From Actinomyces sp. ph3 (lineage in GTDB: Bacteria; Actinomycetota; Actinomycetes; Actinomycetales; Actinomycetaceae), in the NCBI RefSeq assembly GCF_000308055.1, contig NZ_CAGY01000002.1, positions 62,001 to 126,000 on the forward strand: 64,000 bases of DNA. Reading direction: 5' to 3'. The notes beneath the pieces were generated by a model. That model saw nothing but the letters and a program-made list of their open reading frames with translations, searched no databases and was not told the origin of the DNA. Below, in pieces: positions 18,058 through 27,599 of the stretch (position 1 is the first letter of the stretch; the number at the start of each line of letters is the position of its first letter). Position numbers and translations under genes: made by a program.

Positions 18058-18090
18058 TGTGGGGGGCGCGGCTTGGCCGCGCCCCCCACA
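18058..18090. terminator. Terminator hairpin for the met operon
   Basis: A 15-bp G/C-rich perfect stem (18058-18072 with 18076-18090) with a TTG loop lies 38 bp beyond the metQ stop on the minus strand. Confidence 0.65.
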
Positions 18091-18127
18091 TCAAAGTAAC
18101 GATCAGTTAAATCGCAAGAAGCCTTGA

Positions 18128-18967
18128 TCAGAAGGCCGGAATTACCGAGCCATCCTTCCAGGTGTCCTCGATGTACTTCTTCACCTGGTCAGAGTGCAAA
18201 AGCTCATCCAGCTTCTTCACTGCCTCGGCCTTATCGCCTGAAACACTGGTCTTCCACACGAGGACATTCACCGAAGGGTTGTTTTCGGGGGACTCGACAG
18301 CCAGACCATCGCGCGAGGGCGCCAGGCCACCTTCCTGTGCGAAGTTACCGTTGATCACCGAGTAGTCAGTCTCGCCCAGGTTAGAGACCAGAACGGGTCC
18401 GTCAATTTCCTTGAAGTCGAAGTTCTTCAGCTTCTTGACGGTGTAAACATTGACGTCACCGCTTGCGGGGATCTCAACAAAACCGTTCGCAGCAAGAAGG
18501 CGAAGTGCGCGCTCCTGGTTGGTGACATCGGAGATCACGCCAATGATTCCGCCCTTTTCGGGAAGCTCATCCAGAGACTTGTGCTTGGAGGAGTAGATAG
18601 CCAGGGGCTCGAGGTGGATGCCCTTACCGGGAGTGAAGTCGTAGTTGAACTGCTGCTCAGCCTTCTCCAAATAGGGAACGGTCTGGTGGTAGGTGGCATC
18701 AACTTCACCCTGATCCAGCGCGCGGTTGGGCAGATCGTAGTCGGTGAATTCCTTGATGTTGATGTTGATTCCCGCGTCCTTTGCCAGGTTGTCCTGGATG
18801 TACTTGAGGATCTTCGCGTGAGGCGAGGGGCTGGCAGCAACGGTGATGGTGGTTGCACCGTTCGAAGATGATGAAGAGCCCGTGGAACCGCTGGAGCAGG
18901 CCGAGAGAACCAGTGCTGCTGCAACGCCAAGACCAGCAAGAGTACGAAGAGAACGAGAGTGACGCAT
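18128..18967 (-). CDS. metQ: Methionine ABC transporter substrate-binding lipoprotein
   Basis: This 279-residue NlpA/MetQ-family lipoprotein has a signal peptide with lipobox LSAC (lipidated Cys at about residue 24), followed by a Ser/Gly linker. Family features include SPSPHAKIL early in the mature protein, the DYDLPNRAL segment and the IGVISDVTNQ region. It captures methionine, or a related compound, outside the cell for the MetNI importer. Its gene is the last of metN-metI-metQ, separated from metI by a 116-bp gap. Confidence 0.9.
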   Translation of the reverse strand: MRHSRSLRTLAGLGVAAALVLSACSSGSTGSSSSSNGATTITVAASPSPHAKILKYIQDNLAKDAGININIKEFTDYDLPNRALDQGEVDATYHQTVPYLEKAEQQFNYDFTPGKGIHLEPLAIYSSKHKSLDELPEKGGIIGVISDVTNQERALRLLAANGFVEIPASGDVNVYTVKKLKNFDFKEIDGPVLVSNLGETDYSVINGNFAQEGGLAPSRDGLAVESPENNPSVNVLVWKTSVSGDKAEAVKKLDELLHSDQVKKYIEDTWKDGSVIPAF

Positions 18968-19083
18968 GAGAGTAATTCCTTTGATTGTCTATTTCCTACA
19001 AGCGGGGGGACCTGAGTGGCCCGGGATCATCCCGCGAATTTTCTTAGTTACCAAGCAGAGTTCGCGACCCGGCTGGTGGATGC

Positions 19084-19806
19084 TCAGCGGTGATCCACCA
19101 GCCGGCTGAGCATGTCGCCAATCATTTGAATTAACTGAACGATGATGATGATCGCAACGACCGAGCAGATCATCGTGTCCGTCTGGAAACGGTGATACCC
19201 GTAGTCGATCGCCATCTTTCCGAGGCCGCCCGCACCAACAACGCCCATCATTGCCGAGTAGCCCACCAGGGTAATCGCCAAAACCGTCACGGACTGGATG
19301 ATGCCGGGCAAGGCCTCGCGAACCAAAATGCTCCAACGGATCCGGCGGTTTGAGGCCCCAGCCATGAGGGCGGCCTCGACCTTACCGTTTTCGACGGAAA
19401 GCAGGTTGGTTTCCACCAGGCGAGCAAAGAACGGAATCGCACCGATCACCAAGGGGAAGGTCGCTCCCTGCCACGTGATTGCACTGCGCATGACGAACCT
19501 GGTCACCGGAAGCAGCACGATGATGAGGATAAGGAAGGGGAAAGAGCGGCCAACATTGACAATCAAACCAACGATCTGGTTGATGGCCTTGTTAGGAGTG
19601 AGTCCCGTCTTCGAGGTCTGGACAAGCAGCAGACCCAAAGGAAGGCCGATGAGCACGGTAAAGAGAGTGCCGAAGAAGACCATGAGCAGGGTCTCCCAGA
19701 TTGCCGGGAAGAACTGCTGGGTGAGTGCGGGGTTGTCTCCCCACGTCGGGTCACCTTTACCCAGTGGAAGCAGCGTCAAAGCTGTTGAAAGAGCCGAAAG
19801 GTTCAC
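19084..19806 (-). CDS. metI: Methionine ABC transporter permease
   Basis: This is a 240-residue permease with five or so membrane segments and the cytoplasmic EAA-type loop (AALMAGASNRRIRWSILVREA) that contacts the ATPase. The C-terminal GYSAMMGVVGAGGLG segment is characteristic of MetI. Its start overlaps the metN stop by 4 bp. Together with metN and metQ it forms a methionine uptake system. Confidence 0.92.
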   Translation of the reverse strand: MNLSALSTALTLLPLGKGDPTWGDNPALTQQFFPAIWETLLMVFFGTLFTVLIGLPLGLLLVQTSKTGLTPNKAINQIVGLIVNVGRSFPFLILIIVLLPVTRFVMRSAITWQGATFPLVIGAIPFFARLVETNLLSVENGKVEAALMAGASNRRIRWSILVREALPGIIQSVTVLAITLVGYSAMMGVVGAGGLGKMAIDYGYHRFQTDTMICSVVAIIIIVQLIQMIGDMLSRLVDHR

Positions 19807-20900
19807 AGCGACCTCACCTCCACATGCGCGCCCTGGGCGCGAATCTGCTCAATAATCGAAGAACGCTCGGCTGCGGGGATCGCCAGAGCCAGGCGACCAA
19901 CTTGGACAGAACCCATCGATTCGAAGGTCCCTGCGGTCACATCCGCGCCAAGCTTTGCGGCAAGGTTGAGCATATTCGAGCCAGTGGGAACACCCGGATG
20001 CGACGTGAAGATCACGTCCAGAAGGATATTTCCAGATTCCCAGGGCTGGGCTGAGGCTTTGGCTGAGGTTTTGGCCTCCGCTGAGCTGCTCTGTGCAGCG
20101 ATTTCACGGGCGGTCAGCTCACGATTGAAGTCGGTGACATCTAGTTCGTCAACACTGGGCGCAGGAACCAATTCCTTTGCCAGAGGCGAACCCGGGTCAG
20201 CCAGAACTTCTTCGATTGTTCCACTCTGGACAATTCCTCCATCTTTCAGAAGTGTTACGGAATCACAGATTTCGCGGACGACCGACATTTCATGGGTGAT
20301 GATGACGATAGTGACGCCGGTTTCATCGCGCACCTGACGCAGCAGCGACAAAATCGCGCGGGTTGATTCGGGGTCAAGGGCTGAGGTTGGCTCATCACAG
20401 AGCAAGACTCGAGGGGTATCTGAAAGCGCACGCGCAATACCGACGCGTTGGCGCTGGCCACCGGAAAGCTCTGAGGGGTAGGCACCGCCACGGTGCTCGA
20501 GGCCGACTAGCGCAAGAAGTTCACGAACGCGTCCTTTGCGTTGCTCGCGGGTGAATTCTTTCTTCGCGGCGACTTTCAGCGGGAATGCGATATTTTCTCC
20601 CGCGGTCTTGGCATCGAAAAGGTTAGCTGCTTGGAAGACCATGCCGATCTTGCGTCGCGCTTGGCGCAGCTCGCGCCCACGAAGCTGCGACAGATCAATG
20701 TCATCAACGATGATCGACCCAGAAGTGGGTTTTTCCAGAGCCGTCAGACAGCGAATGAGCGTTGACTTACCGGCACCCGATTGGCCCACGATTCCGTGAA
20801 TGCTTCCTGCTTCAACGTGCAGATTCACGTGGTCAAGGGCAACGACATCATCACTTCCCTTCACGGGATAGATCTTCGAGACGTCGATCAGATCAATCAC
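19803..20900 (-). CDS. metN: Methionine ABC transporter ATP-binding protein
   Basis: This 365-residue ATPase has Walker A GQSGAGKST (near residue 39), the signature LSGGQRQRVGIARAL, Walker B VLLCDEPTSALDP, and a C-terminal NIL/ACT-like regulatory domain (about residues 285-365), which in MetN homologues senses methionine and inhibits transport. It starts with GTG, preceded by AGGAGG at good spacing. It is the first gene of the metNIQ operon. Confidence 0.93.
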   Translation of the reverse strand: MIDLIDVSKIYPVKGSDDVVALDHVNLHVEAGSIHGIVGQSGAGKSTLIRCLTALEKPTSGSIIVDDIDLSQLRGRELRQARRKIGMVFQAANLFDAKTAGENIAFPLKVAAKKEFTREQRKGRVRELLALVGLEHRGGAYPSELSGGQRQRVGIARALSDTPRVLLCDEPTSALDPESTRAILSLLRQVRDETGVTIVIITHEMSVVREICDSVTLLKDGGIVQSGTIEEVLADPGSPLAKELVPAPSVDELDVTDFNRELTAREIAAQSSSAEAKTSAKASAQPWESGNILLDVIFTSHPGVPTGSNMLNLAAKLGADVTAGTFESMGSVQVGRLALAIPAAERSSIIEQIRAQGAHVEVRSL

Positions 20901-20924
20901 TGGGTCCTCCTTCCATGCACCTTC

Positions 20925-20953
20925 AGACTATGAGGCGGTGCCGGAGTGTCCAA
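20925..20953 (-). promoter_or_regulatory. Candidate promoter of metNIQ
   Basis: On the minus strand, TTGGAC (20953-20948) and TAGTCT (20930-20925) are 17 bp apart, about 25 bp before the metN start. This is sigma-70-like spacing in the 71-bp gap between crcB and metN. No SAM or other riboswitch fits in this short leader. Confidence 0.35.
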
Positions 20954-20971
20954 ATTTTTCGTTACACAACC

Positions 20972-21349
20972 TCACATTGCGAAACTGGACGTGAGAAGAA
21001 ATGCGCAGATAGCCAGGACGCTTCCCCCCAACCAGACGCCAATAACAAGACCGGCGGCAGACAAATACCGACGATGACTCAGAAGCATCACCGCGTCCAG
21101 AACGGCGGTGGAAAAGGTTGTAAATCCGCCTAAAAATCCCGTTGAGAGCAGGAAGAATACAGGGGCGTTAGGGGCAAGAAACCCCGCGAGCGCACCAGCG
21201 CATGCACATCCCAGTAGATTTACCACACCGATCCCCCACTGGGGTGTTCGCTTTGCTCGACACTTTTTGAGATAAAGATCCAGCTGCCAGCGAGAGAGCG
21301 CACCCAGGGAACCGAAAACGCACACGAGAAGGAAGAGCAGTGGGGTCAC
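20972..21349 (-). CDS. crcB: Fluoride channel subunit CrcB/Fluc
   Basis: This 125-residue protein with four hydrophobic segments exports fluoride as a dimeric channel. It has the family motifs GALSRW near the N-terminus, GVVNLLGC, and GFLGGFTTFST, whose Phe and Thr/Ser residues line the pore. Its start overlaps the upstream crcB-like gene by 4 bp. Gram-positive bacteria commonly encode two unlike Fluc subunits side by side. Confidence 0.92.
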   Translation of the reverse strand: MTPLLFLLVCVFGSLGALSRWQLDLYLKKCRAKRTPQWGIGVVNLLGCACAGALAGFLAPNAPVFFLLSTGFLGGFTTFSTAVLDAVMLLSHRRYLSAAGLVIGVWLGGSVLAICAFLLTSSFAM

Positions 21350-21924
21350 TTCTTTTCCCCCCGAGGCCCTGGCCCCTCATTCGAGGCGAGCAAGTACCCC
21401 AAAGCAGCAAACCCAATCCCAACTACAAGCAATACAAGGCTTGCGAGCATTCCCTCGATAAGCAGAGGCAAGGAGGACACCACCGCAGCACTAAACGGAG
21501 AAGAGACAACTCCGGAAAGCTCACCCCCGGCAGCGGGGACTGCTGTCATTGCTTGGAGCGCATTATGGACACTGGCCATGACCATGGTGGCGTATGTGGT
21601 CAAAGCGCCGGCGAAGCCACTTCCGGCGACAAGCATGACTTTTCTTCGCACAGCGTCCTCGTGGAAATAGCCCTGTGCCCACGCAGTGACAAAACCAAGA
21701 AAGAAAGCCCCACAAAGATTTACGGCCACCGTGGACCAAGAAAAAACCGTAAGTTTCCCGCTACCCGTAGCTGCAAGATCCAATCCCGCACGAATTGCTG
21801 TGCCAAGGAAAGCTCCGAAAGCAACACACAACCACGAGGGAACGCGCGTGAGCCAGCTCAGGTGATGATGCATCGATACACCGACGTCCTGCTCATCACC
21901 ATTCAGATGCGCTCGTGTCTCCAT
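21346..21924 (-). CDS. Second, divergent CrcB/Fluc fluoride channel subunit
   Basis: This CrcB-like protein of about 192 residues has the matching but degraded motifs GTAIRAGLD, VAVNLCGAF and SGFAGALTTYATM in the positions of the canonical GALSR, NxxG and GFxGGFTTFST motifs. A His/Leu-rich N-terminal part and a longer loop near the third segment make it larger than its partner. The start is uncertain: the frame extends to 21981 but would then overlap gluQ, so ATG 21924 (or a later ATG near residue 17) is preferred. It probably forms a heteromeric channel with the downstream CrcB. Confidence 0.8.
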   Translation of the reverse strand: METRAHLNGDEQDVGVSMHHHLSWLTRVPSWLCVAFGAFLGTAIRAGLDLAATGSGKLTVFSWSTVAVNLCGAFFLGFVTAWAQGYFHEDAVRRKVMLVAGSGFAGALTTYATMVMASVHNALQAMTAVPAAGGELSGVVSSPFSAAVVSSLPLLIEGMLASLVLLVVGIGFAALGYLLASNEGPGPRGEKK

Positions 21925-21947
21925 GCATCCAAGGTTAGTCTGGGGGT

Positions 21948-22982
21948 ATGGCATTTGCGTCGACCTTGACATCTCAGGCACACGATGGAGCGGAAAACTC
22001 AGCTTCTTCGCATGCGGACTCGGCCTCGGAAATCACAATCGAGGAAGGCCAGCCTACGCACGCCCAAGGCGCCGGACGTTTCGCTCCCTCCCCCAGCGGC
22101 GACCTCCACTTGGGCAATCTCCGTACTGCGTTGCTCGCGTGGATGTGGGCGCGGCTCACCGGCCGACGTTTCGTTTTGAGGATTGAAGATATCGACCGGG
22201 TGCGTTCCGGCTCCGCGCAACGTCAGATTGACGAATTGAAGGCGCTGGGAATTGATTGGGATGGCGAGGTTCTGATTCAGTCTTCTCGCGCTAAGTTCCA
22301 CGATGAAGCTGTCAAAACGCTGCTGCGTAACGGGTATGCATTCGAATGCTTCTGCTCGCGCAAAGACATCCGTGAAGCTGCATCCGCACCGCACGTTCCC
22401 CCTGGCCATTACCCCGGGACTTGCCTGCACCTGAGCGCATCTGAGATCACCCGAAAGCGCGAAGAATTCGCGGCCGAGGGACGCCGTCCTGCTCTGCGGT
22501 TGAAAGCTCCCGTATCGGAGTGGACGGTACATGACGAATATTTTGGCCAGTACACGGGTCCTGTCGACCACTTTGTCATCCAGCGTTCTGATGGGGCACC
22601 GGCATATAACCTTGCGGTCGTCATCGATGATGCATTCCAAGGCGTCGATCAGGTCGTTCGTGGAGATGATCTCTTATCCCAGTCCCCCGGCCAAGCTGTC
22701 CTTGCACGATTGCTCGGCTACCCGGAAGTCACCTACGCGCACGTCCCCCTGGTTTTAGCGCAATCGGGAGCGCGGCTCGCTAAGCGCGATGGTGCGGTAA
22801 CCATCGAGGAACTTGCCAAGCGCGGGGTAACTATTGCCCAAATCATTGAGGTTTTAGCCCGCTCGATGGGTGTTGAAGGGGTTCACTCGGCCTCGCAGCT
22901 TCTTGAATCAATGGATGTTGAGAAACTGCGCGCACTCCCCCAAAAGCCGTGGACACCTGACTTGGAAAAACTTTTCAGCTAA
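21948..22982 (+). CDS. gluQ: Glutamyl-Q tRNA(Asp) synthetase
   Basis: This shortened glutamyl-tRNA synthetase paralogue lacks the anticodon-binding domain and attaches glutamate to queuosine in tRNA(Asp). The 344-residue sequence has the class I HIGH-type motif in RFAPSPSGDLHLGNLRTAL, a Cys-x-Cys...Tyr-x3-Cys zinc-site pattern (CFCSRK ... GHYPGTC), and a KMSKS-like LAKRDG. The family core begins only near residue 43. The first 42 residues are Ser/Ala-rich and may be an extension or a start-site artefact. The gene is divergent from crcB, with a gap of only about 23 bp. Confidence 0.88.
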   Translation: MAFASTLTSQAHDGAENSASSHADSASEITIEEGQPTHAQGAGRFAPSPSGDLHLGNLRTALLAWMWARLTGRRFVLRIEDIDRVRSGSAQRQIDELKALGIDWDGEVLIQSSRAKFHDEAVKTLLRNGYAFECFCSRKDIREAASAPHVPPGHYPGTCLHLSASEITRKREEFAAEGRRPALRLKAPVSEWTVHDEYFGQYTGPVDHFVIQRSDGAPAYNLAVVIDDAFQGVDQVVRGDDLLSQSPGQAVLARLLGYPEVTYAHVPLVLAQSGARLAKRDGAVTIEELAKRGVTIAQIIEVLARSMGVEGVHSASQLLESMDVEKLRALPQKPWTPDLEKLFS

Positions 22983-23016
22983 GTAGACGACGCCGGGAAA
23001 TCCATACCGGACGGAA

Positions 23017-23073
23017 TTGTGCCCGGGTTGGAAACCGCGTATGCAGCGGATGCGGTTTCCAACCCGGGCACAA
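23017..23073. terminator. Long hairpin between gluQ and the GH85 gene
   Basis: A 22-bp perfect stem (23017-23038 with 23052-23073) with a 13-nt loop lies between two convergent genes. It is a probable bidirectional terminator, with no strong T-tract. Confidence 0.7.
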
Positions 23074-23101
23074 AGCTCTTCTCAATACTTAGAAGAGCCG
23101 C

Positions 23102-26100
23102 TCACCTTTCCTCGCGCTTGCGACGCAAAGCGGTGAGAGTCCCACCGGTCATCACCAGGATCAGTGCAATCGCACCAATCACCGCGACAGTGACACCGGT
23201 GCCAGCGAGAGACGAGCCCGCCTTCTTGCTCGCGCTGTTCTTCGGGTTCGTCATCGCTGACTTACCCTGATCATTCCCGGCTTGGCTCGCCTGATCCTTG
23301 CCGGGTTGCTGGCCGTTTGTTCCGGGGGCATTGCCCTGGGGATCATTCGGCACATTCCCAATACCAATCCCCGTATTTCCACCATTTCCAGCCTGGTTAC
23401 CCTGGGTGCTTCCCTGGCCGTTGCCCTGGTCGCTATCGGACGAGGCCGAGGCGGAAGGCTGAGGTTGCGTCGTGGGTTGCTCGCTGGGCTGGCTTGGCTG
23501 GGCAGTGGGCTGAGCGCTGGGCTCAGCGGTGGCCTCGGCAGTTGGCGAGGCCGAGGGGCTCACTGACGCAGAAGGAGCAGAGCTGGGTTCCTCGGAGGGC
23601 TGCGGCTGGGCCGAAGGCTCCGCGGTGGGTTGAGCACTTGGTTCAGTCGAGGGCTGAGCACTGGGCTGCGTTGACGGCGCAGCTGTTGGCGTAACCGTAG
23701 GTGCTACTGTCGGCTCAGCAGAGGGCTCAGTCGTGGGCGTAGGAGTCGGCGTAACCGCTCCCCCATTCACCGTCAGCATCAGGCTCATTGTCGAAGCGTT
23801 GCCCGATTCATCCGTTGCAGTGAGAACCAGTTCTCGAGTCCCGCTCCACGTCGGGGTTCCCGAAATGGTTCCGCTGGCCAAATCAAGCGAGAGACCCGAG
23901 GCGGTCACTCCCGAATCAGAAGCTGCGCGATCCATTGAGTGGTTATTCCGTGTATTCGCAGAGCGAGCTCCCCAATCGAAGATTGGCTCATCATCGTCAT
24001 CCCAACCATCATTAGGACCGTGGGTGGGCGCAGCGGTGGGCTCAGTGGTGGGTTCATCGCTCGGCTCATTGGTATCGGGCAGAAGCATCGGGTCATTCAA
24101 GGCCTTTGGCCCCTCGCCCGTGGTCGGAATTGCCACAGAATTGCCTTCGGGTCCATCCGGATCCACCAGTTTGGCCGACAAAGTAACGGTCGAGAAGTTA
24201 TCGCGAGCAGTCGCAACGATATTCTTCATTGACGCACCCGCGGCGATCTCTTGATCGTTCCACGGGCTGGCCCACAGCTCGGGTGCCGCACGGTCAACGA
24301 TTCCCATTGCCCCGTCTTTTGCCTTCACAACCACTTGTCCCGAGGTGTTACCCGCGTAGTCGGTAATCGAGTAGGTTGCACCGTGGGTCCCCAGAGGACG
24401 CGTGCGCTTGAGCTGGCCGTTCTCATCCCGGTTACCCCAGTCGGAACGGTTGTTCTTACCGCGGGTAGCGGTCCAGCTTTGGTCACCCATCGCATTGATC
24501 TTCTGCCAGTCCTTTGTCGTTGGGTTAACCAGCTTGTACTTTGCACCGTCTAGTCCGACAAAGTCCTGTCGTCCCATCGGTCGCGAGTATGAATCGTTGT
24601 AACGTCCGCGCAATGCCAGAGCTGAAATCGCACCGGTATCGACACCCAAGGGTTGAACCGTTGCTCGGAACATCAAGCCTTCTGCGGGAGCGGGCAGAGA
24701 TACCGAAGTATCTTCTGGACCGACCGTGTATTCGGCGTATCCGTGGTAGGGGTTGTCCTCGCCCGCGTACAAAGTTTCAAGACGAACCTTGTATCCGGTG
24801 GGTGTCCCAGAAGCTGGTGCCTTCCACGACAGTTCGACCTGTCCCGAGGTCGCTGCTTGAGTGAAGTTGCCGTTGGCATCCTTCGCAGTTGCATAGGTCA
24901 ATTCACTGGGAAGGGCTGAGCGATTAACGACCAGTTCGGCAGGCTGTGAAATCGATCCGTCCTTGCCCACTGCTCGAAGTCGGAGCATATAGCTGCCCTC
25001 AAGATCAACCTTCTTGACGTAGCGCGAATCCCCATAGGCCTGAGCAAGATGACGCACATTGCCTGAGGCATCCACGGCCTCGAGAATGTAGGAATCGACG
25101 GAGGCAAAGTCTGCCTTCTGCCACGAAACGTTCATCTCACCATCGGTGGTCAGCTCGTCGATCCTAAATCCAGCGGGGATCGCGGGTGTGGAGGACTCAT
25201 CGCTGACAGCAAGTTTGCCGACGTTCACCTGCACATCTCCGCTTCCCTCAACCTGCAGGCCCATCGTTGCAATTGTTCGACCCTGGAAGTCAGAAAGATC
25301 AACAAGCGAATCCTTCCATCCATCTGTCGAGGCCGTACCCAAGGAGAGAGTGACAACTTCCCCCGGCTTGTCGGCAAAGACCAGTGCCAGGCGAGCCTTC
25401 GTTGACGCATCCTTTGCGCGCCACACAACTTCAGCGGTCGAGTTCTCCTTCACGTCCAGGTTCGTCTTGTACAGGCGAATGGTCTGCGCTTGCTGCGCTT
25501 GACCGTAGAGGACAAGAGAGTTTCCTCCCTGGTAGGCGCCAACTGGCGAATACGGCAGAGCCACCTCTTTACCCTGCAGATCAACTCGGGGTTCTTCGCC
25601 GTAGTCGAAATCAGCCTTCAGGGTTGCCCCACCCTGGCCTGTAATCCACCACTGCCACGAGGGCAAAATGGATTGAGCTCCCATATCCGACCACTCGGAA
25701 GTATTGCTAACAGCACCCTTCGTGTAGGAACGCATCCCTTTACCGGTCGAGAAATTCGTCCAGAAATTGCTTCCCTGAATGACGCTTCGAGCCGGGGCAA
25801 AGTCTGCGACTCCAACCCATCCACTGCCCTTCACGCCTACGGCAGGATTGGGCTGCCCGTTGGCGGAGCCGGTCTGAGTGACGTCCTGCTTCATTCCAGA
25901 AAAGTACATGCGTTCACGCTGGGCAATCATCCACTGATAGGGCTGTTGCTGCATGAAAGGACGAGCCGAATCGCTGCGGCCGGTGATTTCCTGAATATTG
26001 TCATCCAGACCGCGTTGGTAGTGATCCGAGGGAGTAAAGAGAGCAATCGAGGTCAGCGGGGAGTGATTTTCTTTCGAGGCGTAGCCTTGGTCGACCCCAC

Positions 26101-27082
26101 CACTCGAGCGAAAACCGGTCTGGTTGGCTTCGATTCCGGCGAATACTTCCTTGTAGGGGTCGTATCCATTCGCAAGCGCCCAGCTGTTCATTCGCTTGCC
26201 GTTGTTTCCGTAGTTGACGAAGACCGAGGAGTGAATACGCCCGTGTTCATCGTCGCGCAGCCACGCGGCCTTGGATTCATTAAAGGAAGAGTTCGTGTCG
26301 TACCACTGAGTCCACAAACCCTGGCTGGTCAGGTAGGACATGAAGGGCTTGAATTCCTCGTCGTCCCCCCATTCTTCTTGGTTGAGGAAATAGCCGTCGA
26401 AACCGTAGTACTTGGCCATATCAACCAGTTTCTTGGCGATGAGGTAGCCCTGGGAGTTCGGATCTTTATCGAACATCTCGGTGAAGGTCAGACCCGGGCG
26501 GAATGAGGGGTCGAAGTACAAGATCGCAATCGACTTCACACCATTGCGGTGTGCGGCATTGGTGTATTCGGGACTGGGCAGGGTAAGAACACCGAACTCA
26601 AATCCGCGGTTACGCCAATCCGAGGTTGCTGGATTGTAGATTGCCTGCGGAACCCCCAAGGAAGCACCGCCGTGCCACGGTGACCAGTAGTCCGTGTACT
26701 GCCAGAAGTTCAAAGTATGGTCGGTGAAAGTGTTGTTAAAGGTTGTTGAGCCGAAGAAGGAATTTCCGTAGTCGCCCTGCATGAGCATGATTTCGGATTT
26801 CCCATCCAGTTCTGGCTTCACCTGGGTGTCAGGATTTCGATCAATTCGAGGCTGGAGTGGGACGGTTGCACGAAGCTGACTTGCAAACGGGTCAGATTCG
26901 GGGGTCCAGTCACGCAGGTCTTGAACGCGGTAGCCCGAGACTACGGGCTGTGCACTTGCGACCGCAGAATCACCCTGAGGTGGATAGGAGTCTGCAGCGA
27001 ATGCAGCGGGGATTATCAACGCGCTAGCGGCGGTCAGTGCGCCAATGGCAACAAGGCGCCTCTTATTCTTATGTGTCGACAT
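23102..27082 (-). CDS. Cell-wall-anchored GH85 endo-beta-N-acetylglucosaminidase
   Basis: The protein (1326 residues) should cut the chitobiose core of N-linked glycans on host glycoproteins. After a signal peptide (about 1-29, ending AFA), the GH85 catalytic domain occupies roughly residues 80-480. FDGYFLNQEEWG carries the Asn/Glu pair (Asn 234, Glu 236) used for substrate-assisted catalysis in this family. Beta-sandwich/carbohydrate-binding and fibronectin-like segments follow, then an Ig-like repeat, a long Pro/Ser/Thr/Glu-rich stalk (about 1130-1240), and the sorting signal LAGTG (1292-1296) with a membrane helix and basic tail. ATG 27082 is preferred to the longer frame because GAAGGAG lies 10 nt upstream and the signal peptide is then properly placed. 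It neighbours a sugar ABC importer and a GH2 enzyme. Confidence 0.88.
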   Translation of the reverse strand: MSTHKNKRRLVAIGALTAASALIIPAAFAADSYPPQGDSAVASAQPVVSGYRVQDLRDWTPESDPFASQLRATVPLQPRIDRNPDTQVKPELDGKSEIMLMQGDYGNSFFGSTTFNNTFTDHTLNFWQYTDYWSPWHGGASLGVPQAIYNPATSDWRNRGFEFGVLTLPSPEYTNAAHRNGVKSIAILYFDPSFRPGLTFTEMFDKDPNSQGYLIAKKLVDMAKYYGFDGYFLNQEEWGDDEEFKPFMSYLTSQGLWTQWYDTNSSFNESKAAWLRDDEHGRIHSSVFVNYGNNGKRMNSWALANGYDPYKEVFAGIEANQTGFRSSGGVDQGYASKENHSPLTSIALFTPSDHYQRGLDDNIQEITGRSDSARPFMQQQPYQWMIAQRERMYFSGMKQDVTQTGSANGQPNPAVGVKGSGWVGVADFAPARSVIQGSNFWTNFSTGKGMRSYTKGAVSNTSEWSDMGAQSILPSWQWWITGQGGATLKADFDYGEEPRVDLQGKEVALPYSPVGAYQGGNSLVLYGQAQQAQTIRLYKTNLDVKENSTAEVVWRAKDASTKARLALVFADKPGEVVTLSLGTASTDGWKDSLVDLSDFQGRTIATMGLQVEGSGDVQVNVGKLAVSDESSTPAIPAGFRIDELTTDGEMNVSWQKADFASVDSYILEAVDASGNVRHLAQAYGDSRYVKKVDLEGSYMLRLRAVGKDGSISQPAELVVNRSALPSELTYATAKDANGNFTQAATSGQVELSWKAPASGTPTGYKVRLETLYAGEDNPYHGYAEYTVGPEDTSVSLPAPAEGLMFRATVQPLGVDTGAISALALRGRYNDSYSRPMGRQDFVGLDGAKYKLVNPTTKDWQKINAMGDQSWTATRGKNNRSDWGNRDENGQLKRTRPLGTHGATYSITDYAGNTSGQVVVKAKDGAMGIVDRAAPELWASPWNDQEIAAGASMKNIVATARDNFSTVTLSAKLVDPDGPEGNSVAIPTTGEGPKALNDPMLLPDTNEPSDEPTTEPTAAPTHGPNDGWDDDDEPIFDWGARSANTRNNHSMDRAASDSGVTASGLSLDLASGTISGTPTWSGTRELVLTATDESGNASTMSLMLTVNGGAVTPTPTPTTEPSAEPTVAPTVTPTAAPSTQPSAQPSTEPSAQPTAEPSAQPQPSEEPSSAPSASVSPSASPTAEATAEPSAQPTAQPSQPSEQPTTQPQPSASASSDSDQGNGQGSTQGNQAGNGGNTGIGIGNVPNDPQGNAPGTNGQQPGKDQASQAGNDQGKSAMTNPKNSASKKAGSSLAGTGVTVAVIGAIALILVMTGGTLTALRRKREER

Positions 27083-27599
27083 CTGCCAGGAGCTCCTTCG
27101 CCCTGTCGATTTGTGTGTAGTTGTGGGTACGCAAAGTACCAATGTGGCCCATGTGGGATTCCAAGAGTCACAGGCGGCGCCCGATCCGCTGCGATCGATT
27201 GCCGACGGGAAAAACCGGTTAAGTTCATCGGTTAGAAGTCATGGTACCAAAGCACAATCGACACCAAAACCTGTTCTGACCACCAATGATAACGATTTGA
27301 TAAACCGTATGAAGGAGCAACCTGCTTTGAACGCATAGCAAAGAAAAGGGACGGGAACGCATTCACATAGAACACGTTCCCGTCCCGATTATTCAGCCGC
27401 TTTCTCGCAACTAGCGCGAACTTTCGCGATATCTCAGCGCGCACTCTTTCCGACACATCACTGGCGTTTATTCACGTGTCGGCCCCTGACCCCACTGGAA
27501 TCGAATCATGGTCTCGCGCTAACAAGCGGCTGTCACCGTTGAGGGAGCAGCAAGAGGCCCCTCAACGAAGTACCCCGTAGGGAAATTTGATAAACACTC
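27083..27599. other. 517-bp intergenic region upstream of the GH85 gene
   Basis: No gene is seen here. It must hold the GH85 promoter. An 11-bp direct repeat, ATTTGATAAAC, occurs at 27295-27305 and 27585-27595. The first copy overlaps an AT-rich, weakly palindromic stretch (27287-27302), which could be a regulator site. Two hairpins lie between the copies (27348-27386 and 27538-27566). Confidence 0.5.
27337..27386 (-). terminator. Intrinsic terminator of the sugar-uptake operon
   Basis: A 12-bp perfect stem (27348-27359 with 27375-27386) is followed on the minus strand by TTTTCTTTGCT. This fits an intrinsic terminator downstream of the binding-protein gene that ends at 27600. A weaker 8-bp hairpin (27538-27545 with 27559-27566) lies closer to the gene. 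Confidence 0.7.

Noticed and set aside
20901-20971. SAM riboswitch before metN
   Set aside because: The gap is only 71 bp and shows no SAM-riboswitch-like helices; a simple promoter fits better.
23460-23760. Repetitive Pro/Ser/Thr stretch resembling a CRISPR or tandem DNA repeat
   Set aside because: The units are irregular and in frame; they encode the wall-spanning stalk of the GH85 protein.
27285-27302. Second LacI-type operator upstream of the GH85 gene
   Set aside because: A central CG is present but only about half the positions are palindromic, so it is too weak to claim as a shared operator.
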